Source: Methanomicrobiales archaeon
GTDB taxonomy: Archaea > Halobacteriota > Methanomicrobia > Methanomicrobiales > Methanoculleaceae
NCBI GenBank assembly: GCA_012521035.1
Contig: JAAYND010000036.1
Coordinates: 1-22,944 of the forward strand
Length of the DNA stretch: 22,944 nt
Direction: 5' to 3'
Shown: piece after piece, positions 14,707 to 20,659 of the stretch
Numbering within the stretch: position 1 is the first letter of the stretch
Layout of the letters: each line of letters opens with the position of its first letter
Program-made: the position numbers and the translations under genes
Notes under the pieces: model-generated
Database searches by the model: none
What the model saw: only the letters and a program-made list of their open reading frames with translations
What the model was told of the DNA's origin: nothing

Positions 14707-16053
14707 TCACTCCTCGCTCAACATCTCATTGATCGCCGCTGCCGCCCGCTTCGCCGAGCCCATAGCCTCGATCACCGTGGCCGCGCCGGTGGCGATATCC
14801 CCACCTGCGTAGACGTGAGGGATAGATGTTCTACCGTTCTCATCGACGATGACATTACCCCGCCGGGCGCGCTCAAGCCCCGGGATCAGGGAGACGAGGA
14901 GCGGGTTCGGACCTGTGCCGATGGCCTGGATCACCATATCGACATCGAGGGTGAACTCGCTTCCCGGAATCGGCTCCGGAGATGGGCGGCCGCTCGCATC
15001 GAGATCACAGAGCGACATCTCCACGCACTCAAGCCCGAAGACGCACCCCCCCTCCCCGAGGATCCGGGTCGGGTTTGTGCAGGTGAGAAACTCTATCCCC
15101 TCCTCCTTTGCGTGTAGAACCTCAGCCTTCCGTGCCGGCATATCCTCCTCGCGCCGCCGGTAGACGAGGAAGACCTTCGCGCCCATACGGCGCGCAACCC
15201 GGGCGGCATCCATCGCGACGTTCCCGCCGCCGATCACTGCCACGCGCCCCCCGTGCAGGACCGGCGTATCGAACTCAGGGAACGCATCGGCGTGCATCAG
15301 GTTTACCCTCGTGAGGAACTCGTTTGCCGAGTAGACACCGTTGTAGTTCTCCCCCGGAATACCCATAAACGCAGGCAGTCCTGCTCCGGTAGCGAGGAAG
15401 ACGGCGTCGTAACCGAGGAGTTCGTCGACGCTGACGCTCCTTCCCACCAGATGGTTCTTCTTCAGCCTGACACCGAGGTCGAGCACCTGGTCGATCTCTG
15501 CCCTGACGACATCTTCTGGCAACCGGAATGCCGGGATGCCGTAGGTCAGGACACCACCGGCCTCATGAAGCGACTCAAAGATTGTAACGGTATGGCCGGC
15601 GCGGGCGAGGTCAGCCGCAGCCGTAAGCCCCGCCGGGCCGGACCCCACGACCGCCACCCGCTTCCCGGTCGGTCGGGCTGTCTTTGGGAGCTCGACACCA
15701 TCCTGTCGCTCCCAGTCTGCCACAAACCGCTCGAGCGCGCCGATCCGGATCGGGGTCGCCTTGATGCCGAGTACGCAGGCCCCCTCACACTGCGTCTCCT
15801 GCGGGCATACCCGCCCGCAGATTGCGGGGAGCATGTTCTGCTCCTTGAGCGCGCGCGCCGCCCCCCGGAAATCCCCCTCAGCGACCTTATGAATGAACGC
15901 CGGGATATCGATGCAGACCGGGCAGCCTGTAACACAGAGCGGCTTTTTGCACTGGATGCATCGCTCCGCCTCAGCGATCGCCTCACCGGGGGAGAGCCCG
16001 GTATCGACCTCCTCAAAATCCCTTATCCGGATATCAGCCGGCCGGTCACCCAT
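14707..16053 (-). CDS. gltA: NADPH-dependent glutamate synthase-type flavoprotein, NfnB/SudA-like large subunit
   Basis: This 448-residue protein carries an N-terminal ferredoxin-like domain with two Cys clusters (Cys32, 35, 40, 44, 47 in CIQCKKPLCVTGCPVC, and Cys79, 83, 89, 93 in CGRVCPQETQCEGAC) for [4Fe-4S] centres. An FAD site (VVGSGPAGLTAAADLA, 136-150), an NADPH site (VIGGGNVAMDAARVARRMG) and the FAD-closing motif YAGGDIATGAATVIEAMG follow. It is commonly annotated gltA. Here it is paired with an NfnA/SudB-like gene, which favours a two-subunit enzyme that moves electrons between NAD(P)H and ferredoxin or sulfur compounds over glutamate synthesis. I chose ATG 16053, preceded by GGAGGAGATCATC; it overlaps the partner gene by 8 nt, so translation is coupled. 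Bifurcating NADH/NADPH/ferredoxin activity is inferred, not proven. Confidence 0.88.
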   Translation of the reverse strand: MGDRPADIRIRDFEEVDTGLSPGEAIAEAERCIQCKKPLCVTGCPVCIDIPAFIHKVAEGDFRGAARALKEQNMLPAICGRVCPQETQCEGACVLGIKATPIRIGALERFVADWERQDGVELPKTARPTGKRVAVVGSGPAGLTAAADLARAGHTVTIFESLHEAGGVLTYGIPAFRLPEDVVRAEIDQVLDLGVRLKKNHLVGRSVSVDELLGYDAVFLATGAGLPAFMGIPGENYNGVYSANEFLTRVNLMHADAFPEFDTPVLHGGRVAVIGGGNVAMDAARVARRMGAKVFLVYRRREEDMPARKAEVLHAKEEGIEFLTCTNPTRILGEGGCVFGLECVEMSLCDLDASGRPSPEPIPGSEFTLDVDMVIQAIGTGPNPLLVSLIPGLERARRGNVIVDENGRTSIPHVYAGGDIATGAATVIEAMGSAKRAAAAINEMLSEE

Positions 16054-16906
16054 GATGATCTCCTCCCTCACCGCATCGGCACTGGTGCTCAGCGAACCGC
16101 TCAAGCGAGACCTTCTCCTGGCCGGTGTAGATCCGCTGCCGCTGCATCAGTTCAGCAAAATCGACCTGGTGAGCATCGAACTCAGGGCCGTCAACGCAGG
16201 CAAACTTTGTCTCTCCGCCGACGGTCACCCTGCAGGATCCGCACATCCCCGTCCCGTCGACCATGATCGGGTTGAGACTCACGTAGGTCTTCACGCCATA
16301 GGGGGCTGTAACGCCGGAGGTGACCTTCATCATGATAGCGGGGCCGATGATCCAGACGCGGTCGATCGCCCTCTCGCCGAGCAACTCCTTCAGGACGTCG
16401 GCTGCAAACCCATGAACACCTTTGCTCCCGTCATCGGTTGTGATATAGACCTCATCGCATATCCCACGCAACTCATCCTCGAGGATGAGGAGGTCAGCGC
16501 TCCGCGCACCGATGATCCCGATGACGTGATTGCCTGCGGCTTTGAGTTCCTCTACGATGAGGGGCATGCTTGCGATCCCAACACCGCCGCCGACGACGCA
16601 ACAGGTTCCATAACTGGCGATCTCGCTCGGCTTTCCGAGCGGTCCTGCGACATCCATGATGCTGTCACCCGCGCGGAGCGTCGCGAGCTCCTGGGTCGTC
16701 TTGCCGACGGTCATAAATATCACCCGGACAGCATCTCCCCTGACTGCGGATATGGTGAGCGGTATCCGCTCACCCTTCTCATGCAGGCGCAGGATGAGAA
16801 ACTGGCCTGCCCGTGCATGTTGCGCCACCTGCGGCGCGGATATCCAGTATTCGTAAACCCGGTCGGCGAGTTTCGTCGCCAATTCTACCTTGTACAACCG
16901 TTTCAC
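16046..16906 (-). CDS. FAD/NAD-binding reductase subunit, NfnA/SudB-like (sulfide/dihydroorotate dehydrogenase type)
   Basis: The 286-residue protein has a ferredoxin-NADP reductase fold. The FAD-binding barrel carries RIPLT (Arg47 to Thr51). The NAD-binding half has CVVGGGVGIASMP (about 103-114) and IIGARS. The C-terminal motif MVDGTGMCGSCRV...ACVDGPEFD contains Asp217, Cys222, Cys225 and Cys237, the ligand set of the unusual [2Fe-2S] cluster of NfnA. Together with the downstream large subunit it would form a soluble NfnAB or SudAB complex. The start is GTG at 16906, since the protein aligns from MKRLYKVELATKL; AGGA precedes it by about nine bases. A TATA-like AATATGTATGG on the minus strand (16956-16966) would give a leader of roughly 25 nt. 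It is the first gene of the operon. Confidence 0.88.
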   Translation of the reverse strand: MKRLYKVELATKLADRVYEYWISAPQVAQHARAGQFLILRLHEKGERIPLTISAVRGDAVRVIFMTVGKTTQELATLRAGDSIMDVAGPLGKPSEIASYGTCCVVGGGVGIASMPLIVEELKAAGNHVIGIIGARSADLLILEDELRGICDEVYITTDDGSKGVHGFAADVLKELLGERAIDRVWIIGPAIMMKVTSGVTAPYGVKTYVSLNPIMVDGTGMCGSCRVTVGGETKFACVDGPEFDAHQVDFAELMQRQRIYTGQEKVSLERFAEHQCRCGEGGDHHG

Positions 16907-17031
16907 TCCCGATATTCCTGATCGATGGTAACGTCAAACTCTATCGAACGCTTCCATACATATTATGACTCAAGGTTCATTACTACAGCTATTCGGTGCC
17001 GGGACAGATCCCGGGGAGGATGGAGGACGCG

Positions 17032-17040
17032 AATAATTAT
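17032..17040 (+). promoter_or_regulatory. TATA box of the small membrane protein / YbjQ operon
   Basis: AATAATTAT is preceded by GCG and centred about 31 nt before the ATG at 17067. No Shine-Dalgarno is present before that ATG, so a leaderless or nearly leaderless mRNA is likely. Confidence 0.5.
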
Positions 17041-17066
17041 CCGCAAACCCGTCCCAGTAGATAGCT

Positions 17067-17222
17067 ATGCAGAGCCAGATGCGCTGGGGGATCGCCCTGA
17101 CTGTCATCGGTGTGGTGGTCGCGCTTCTCGTGCCCATATTTGGTGTACCGCTCATCGTGCTCGGCGTCGCGTTGATCATCTGGCGAGGGCGCGAGGAAGT
17201 CATTGAGGAGATCAGGGAGTGA
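17067..17222 (+). CDS. Small membrane hairpin protein, 51 residues
   Basis: A short open frame encodes MQSQMRWG, then a first hydrophobic segment (IALTVIGVVVALLVPIFG), a second (VPLIVLGVALIIWR), and a charged tail GREEVIEEIRE. This predicts a two-helix membrane hairpin with a cytoplasmic acidic end. The protein family is unknown to me. A TATA box at leaderless spacing supports the start. The stop is 4 nt before the YbjQ-family ATG, so the two are surely one transcript. Pairing a small membrane anchor with a soluble YbjQ protein hints that they act together at the membrane, which is inference only. Confidence 0.7.
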   Translation: MQSQMRWGIALTVIGVVVALLVPIFGVPLIVLGVALIIWRGREEVIEEIRE

Positions 17223-17226
17223 ACTG

Positions 17227-17550
17227 ATGATACTGACAACGACTGCTGATGTACCGGGCCATGCTGTGGGTGAGATCCTCGGCGTGGTCTTCGGTAACAC
17301 CGTACGGACAAAACACCTGGGAAAAGACGTCATGGCCGGCTTGAAGAGCCTCGTCGGCGGCGAACTTGAGGAGTACACCGATATGCTCTCCGATGCCCGG
17401 ACCGAGGCATACAACCGGATGGCAAACGCCGCGCGCGACCTCGGGGCGGATGCGGTCGTGAACATACGGTTCACGACGTCGCAGACGATGGCGACGGCGG
17501 CAGAGCTTCTCGCCTATGGGACGGCGGTGAAGCTCGTCCAGAAACAGTAG
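17227..17550 (+). CDS. YbjQ family (UPF0145/DUF74) heavy-metal-binding-domain-like protein
   Basis: The 107-residue protein begins MILTTTADVPG and contains GEILGVVFGNTVRTKHLGKD, EEYTDMLSDARTEAYNRM and ARDLGADAVVNIRF, which are the conserved blocks of the YbjQ family. Family structures are small alpha/beta pentamers; the function is unknown and metal binding has only been suggested. The chosen ATG (17227) begins where the family begins; the open frame extends eight codons further up but overlaps the previous gene. GGGAG inside the end of the previous gene acts as its Shine-Dalgarno. A T-rich tract about 50 nt after the stop may end transcription. Confidence 0.88.
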   Translation: MILTTTADVPGHAVGEILGVVFGNTVRTKHLGKDVMAGLKSLVGGELEEYTDMLSDARTEAYNRMANAARDLGADAVVNIRFTTSQTMATAAELLAYGTAVKLVQKQ

Positions 17551-17600
17551 AGGTTCATGGTCCGACAGTGGGACTTCCAGTCTATTGTGATTGAGACATC

Positions 17601-17612
17601 TTGCTTTTCTTT
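17601..17612 (+). terminator. T-rich tract after the YbjQ gene
   Basis: TTGCTTTTCTTT lies 50 nt after the YbjQ stop. U-rich tracts are the main intrinsic termination signal in archaea, with or without a hairpin. A small GTCC/GGAC inverted repeat occurs earlier, but too far away to pair with it functionally. Confidence 0.35.
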
Positions 17613-17630
17613 GGACTCCTGCATACGATG

Positions 17631-17733
17631 TGCGGGTATTCCATACCTGCAGATGTCGGGGATAATACCCCGGCGGATGTTGAGTCCGGATTCCGATGGA
17701 GATTTGTGATACAGGTTCGGATCGACCGGATCC
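17631..17733 (+). other. Three successive hairpins, candidate small RNA
   Basis: Hairpin 1: TGCGGGTAT (17631-17639) with ATACCTGCA (17643-17651), nine pairs with one G-T, 3-nt loop. Hairpin 2: 17655-17661 with 17668-17674, seven pairs with one G-T around the loop ATAATA, including CGGGG/CCCCG. Hairpin 3: GGATC (17719-17723) with GATCC (17729-17733), 5-nt loop. Both strands could fold. No promoter is obvious directly upstream, and I do not recognise a known RNA family. Confidence 0.3.
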
Positions 17734-17948
17734 AGATCGTCTCGAGTCAGTCGCCCGGGAAACTCTGAAAGTATTCTGAACGAATAGCAGGACCAGTACA
17801 GAATATTCTCAAAGAGAGATAGATCAGAGACTATATCCTGCAGAACTGACAGAGGTCCTTGAGATATACTCTCCTGTTATCTATTGCAGGCAGATTTGTT
17901 TGCCAATCGAATACCCGAAAAAGACCATATATCCATACAATTATATCC

Positions 17949-17981
17949 TGGCCTAAATATCGTAGGCCAAGTATTATATAA
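17949..17981 (+). promoter_or_regulatory. Promoter of the glycosyltransferase cluster with operator-like inverted repeat
   Basis: ATTATATAATT (about 17972-17982) is a strong archaeal TATA box on the plus strand; transcription would start about 18003-18008. Directly upstream, TGGCCTA (17949-17955) and TAGGCCA (17963-17969) form a perfect 7-bp inverted repeat with a 7-nt spacer. It covers the BRE position where factor B binds. A protein bound there could repress or recruit the pre-initiation complex. A hairpin in RNA is less likely, since the repeat lies before the expected start. Confidence 0.5.
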
Positions 17982-18023
17982 TTCCAATTCTAGTATGGGA
18001 CTACAATATCACAAGGTGGGGGA

Positions 18024-18269
18024 GTGAAATCCAATTATACACGTACCTGGGGGGATCATGCTCGACCAGCATACTATAGAGATTTCACCCGGCATCTAAA
18101 ATGCAGGGACCGGCAACCAGGCGCGGATCGCATCCTGCTGAGATTGTGTCCGGGTACACTGGTTCGTAACACCCACCACTGGATCCGTGATCCGGTTTCC
18201 TGCTTTATCTCTCTACATCTATCATGCGAATGTAACCAGACAATGAAACAAAGAGTAGCGAGGGCGTGA
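18024..18269 (+). CDS. Doubtful small open frame in the glycosyltransferase leader
   Basis: A GTG at 18024 follows GGTGGGGGA, a fair Shine-Dalgarno, about 20 nt after the expected transcription start. It opens an 81-codon frame that ends 7 nt before the first glycosyltransferase. Position favours translation. The content does not: the product is rich in Arg, Cys, His and Trp, poor in Glu and Ala, matches nothing I recognise, and the codon choice is random-looking. It could be a leader peptide, a decayed gene, or chance. Confidence 0.22.
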   Translation: MKSNYTRTWGDHARPAYYRDFTRHLKCRDRQPGADRILLRLCPGTLVRNTHHWIRDPVSCFISLHLSCECNQTMKQRVARA

Positions 18270-18276
18270 ACGCCTT

Positions 18277-19452
18277 ATGAAGATCCTTCAAGTGACGCCA
18301 TTTTTCAAACCGAGTTGGGAGGCCGGGGGCGTTACACGTGTAGCATACGAGATCTCCCGCCATCTACAGGCGGCGGGTCACGAAGTCACGGTATATACAA
18401 CAAATAGAAACTTATACCCAACCGACCTTCCAACTAACAGACCCCTCGACGTTGAGGGAATAAAGGTCTACTACTTCGAAAACCTCCAGAAATATTTCCC
18501 GGGAATACTGATACCTCTAATTCCCTACTATCTGCCGTTCGTTGCTCATCGAGATCTGCAAAACTACGATATAATTCACATTCACGAACACAGAACACTC
18601 CTTGCGGCCATCGTCAGCTATTATGCTAGAAAGTACGGAATCCCATACGTTTTGCAACCACATGGATCACTCCCAAAAAATGGAACACGCCGCAAGGCGG
18701 TGATGAAAAACCTCTTTGACTTTATCTCTGGATCTGCCATTTTAGATGCCGCAACAAGACTGATCGTCGTGAGTAATGTGGAAAAAGAACAGAATATTCA
18801 GATGGGCATGCATGAAGATAAGATCGTTATTATCCCTAATGGCATCAGCCCCGAGAGCTGCATTACCACCAGAGACAGAGGAGATTTTCGTCGATTACAT
18901 GGAATAGAGAATGGGAGCGAACTCATTCTATACCTGGGCAGAATTAATAAAATCAAGGGAATTGACTTTTTGGTAAATGCGTTTTACCAGTTGGTACAGA
19001 CGCGAAAAGACACCACCCTGGTCATCGCCGGACCCGATTCGGGTTACAGGCGAAAACTCGAGGAGGATGTAAAGAGTCTCGGGATCCAGGATCGGGTACG
19101 GTTTGTCGGTTATATAGATGACGTCGCTTTTGCTTACCAGGACGCTGACCTGCTCGTCTATCCAAGCATATACGAGATATTTGGGCTTGTTCCGTTTGAG
19201 GCGATCATGGGTGGAATTCCAGTGATTGTCACGGATGGCAACGGCAGCTCGGATCTTATAAGGGAAGGAGATTGCGGTTTCATCACGCGATACGGAGACT
19301 GTGCAGATCTAGCAGAAAAGATGGCCTTTTGTCTTGACAATCCGGAGGAGGTAAAGAGGATGGTTCAGCGGGGACAGGAATTCGTTCACAAAAACCTGAC
19401 CTGGGAGCGGATCGTGGAACGACTCGAACAGGAATATCGGGAGTGTTTATGA
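18277..19452 (+). CDS. GT4-family glycosyltransferase
   Basis: The 391-residue enzyme has the two Rossmann domains of the GT-B fold. The N-terminal acceptor domain has MKILQVTPFFKPSWEAGGVTRV, and HIHEHRTLLAA and YVLQPHGSLPK further on. The C-terminal nucleotide-sugar domain starts at about residue 220 with ELILYLGRINKIKGIDFLVNAF. It continues with LVIAGPDSGY, RVRFVGYIDD and the catalytic EX7E motif YEIFGLVPFEA (Glu300, Glu308), then GGIPVIVTDGNGSSDLI. It retains the anomeric configuration of the sugar; the sugar and acceptor cannot be read. It is cytoplasmic, with no signal peptide. The ATG at 18277 fits the family start, though the ribosome site is weak. It overlaps the next gene by 4 nt (ATGA), so the two are coupled. 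Likely builds a surface polysaccharide or N-glycan. More A/T-rich than the genes upstream. Confidence 0.93.
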   Translation: MKILQVTPFFKPSWEAGGVTRVAYEISRHLQAAGHEVTVYTTNRNLYPTDLPTNRPLDVEGIKVYYFENLQKYFPGILIPLIPYYLPFVAHRDLQNYDIIHIHEHRTLLAAIVSYYARKYGIPYVLQPHGSLPKNGTRRKAVMKNLFDFISGSAILDAATRLIVVSNVEKEQNIQMGMHEDKIVIIPNGISPESCITTRDRGDFRRLHGIENGSELILYLGRINKIKGIDFLVNAFYQLVQTRKDTTLVIAGPDSGYRRKLEEDVKSLGIQDRVRFVGYIDDVAFAYQDADLLVYPSIYEIFGLVPFEAIMGGIPVIVTDGNGSSDLIREGDCGFITRYGDCADLAEKMAFCLDNPEEVKRMVQRGQEFVHKNLTWERIVERLEQEYRECL

Positions 19453-20651
19453 ACATACTGGCGATCCCAACGACTGTTGGATTGTCAAAACCACAGAGCG
19501 GAGGCCAGAACAGATTTTGCAATCTTGTCCGATGTCAGGGTGAACAGAACCGGGTCTTTGTGCTCCAACCAGATCATCTTCATGATGAAGATGATACCGC
19601 CATTGCACAGGTCTTTACCTATTATGACATCGAAGCGTTCCAGAGAAACCTATCCATATTCAGGGATATCAATCTCGATTTCATCCGTAAGGCAGCACAG
19701 ATCATCAGGGATGAAGAGATTGATCTTGTCCAGATCACTCATCCAAGTGGCGCAATAGCGATTAAGATGCTCAGTCTTCTTATGCGCAAAAGAGTTGCAG
19801 TAGTGTACGATGCCCACAACGTTGAATCCGATTTCATCCGGCAAACTTTTGCAGAAAATGATCGGTACTCTCTATTCGAACGGAGCTTCATACCCACCTA
19901 CATAGATGTACTCGAGAGAATCTCCTGCAGGTATCTGTTCAACCACATCACCACCGTGAGTGACAACGATGCAGCGACACTTCAGAGGAGGTATCGCCTT
20001 AAAGATGGGATGACCAGTGTCATTCCTTCGGGATGCAACCCCCGCTCAAGGATGCCCGATAATACAAGAGCTAAAATCCGTGAAGAGATGAGGCTATCCC
20101 CTGCGGATGTTGCAGTATTTTTCCACGGCCTTTATCAGCATCCTCCGAATCGGGAGGGCTTTGATCTCATTCAAACGTATATCGCTCCCTGCTTTGCCGA
20201 TACAGATCCAGAGGTCCTATTTATCATCGGTGGAACGCAGGTTCCAGTGTTTGAAGAAGCAAACGTCAGATCGTTAGGATTTATCACTGATATCCAGAAT
20301 ATTTCCGCTGTTGACATTGCCATCGTGCCTCTCAGAAGCGGAGGAGGAACAAAATTGAAGATATTTGATTATATGAGCGCTGGTCTACCCATTGTAACGA
20401 CGAAGAAGGGGATAGAGGGGATCGATGCAGAAAACTACGAACATGCGATTATCGTTGATGATGTTGACGAAGACTTTATTGCAGGGATCCGGTACCTGAT
20501 CGAGTATAAGGGAGAGCGGGAGAGAATTGGAGAAAACGCCCGGATTTTAGCTGAAACAAATTATAATTGGCGAATAATCGGGAAAAAACTGGAAGATCTG
20601 TACCAGACCCTGATCCCGGAACCAGATAATCACCATAATAATCTCTTGTAG
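19449..20651 (+). CDS. GT4-like glycosyltransferase, second of the pair
   Basis: The 400-residue enzyme has a GT-B fold. The N-terminal half has VGLSKPQSGGQNRF and VAVVYDAHNVESDFIRQ, a pattern of the 'sugar transferase' subgroup. The C-terminal half has VAVFFHGLYQHPPNREGFDLI, VLFIIGGTQVP and IVPLRSGGGTKLKIFDYMSAGLPIVTTKKGIEGI. In the EX7E region the second acidic residue is Asp (KIFDYM) rather than the usual Glu, a variation seen in this subgroup. The ATG at 19449 overlaps the previous stop as ATGA and has GGGAG before it; a GTG two codons earlier is less likely. DUF2206 follows 8 nt after the stop. Probably acts with the first glycosyltransferase on the same lipid-linked or cell-surface glycan; the sugar is unknown. 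Confidence 0.9.
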   Translation: MNILAIPTTVGLSKPQSGGQNRFCNLVRCQGEQNRVFVLQPDHLHDEDDTAIAQVFTYYDIEAFQRNLSIFRDINLDFIRKAAQIIRDEEIDLVQITHPSGAIAIKMLSLLMRKRVAVVYDAHNVESDFIRQTFAENDRYSLFERSFIPTYIDVLERISCRYLFNHITTVSDNDAATLQRRYRLKDGMTSVIPSGCNPRSRMPDNTRAKIREEMRLSPADVAVFFHGLYQHPPNREGFDLIQTYIAPCFADTDPEVLFIIGGTQVPVFEEANVRSLGFITDIQNISAVDIAIVPLRSGGGTKLKIFDYMSAGLPIVTTKKGIEGIDAENYEHAIIVDDVDEDFIAGIRYLIEYKGERERIGENARILAETNYNWRIIGKKLEDLYQTLIPEPDNHHNNLL

Positions 20652-20659
20652 ATGATGTC

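Larger units (their letters stand above)
17551..18276. other. 726-nt intergenic region before the glycosyltransferase cluster
   Basis: No certain gene is present. The first 200 nt are GC-rich and contain a T-rich tract and three hairpins. From about 17750 the sequence turns AT-rich. It then holds several TATA-like strings (around 17928-17947 and 17973-17981), an inverted repeat, and a leader of about 270 nt with one doubtful small open frame. The abrupt change in composition marks the border of the surface-polysaccharide region. Confidence 0.6.

Noticed and set aside
15253..16921. Two plus-strand open frames of about 340 codons across the flavoprotein operon
   Set aside because: Both lie opposite genes with complete cofactor motifs, have no ribosome site or promoter, and give proteins with no recognisable fold.
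17551..17950. C/D-box small RNA in the long intergenic region
   Set aside because: CTGA boxes occur (for example near 17765 and 17776), but no good RTGATGA C box is placed at a suitable distance.
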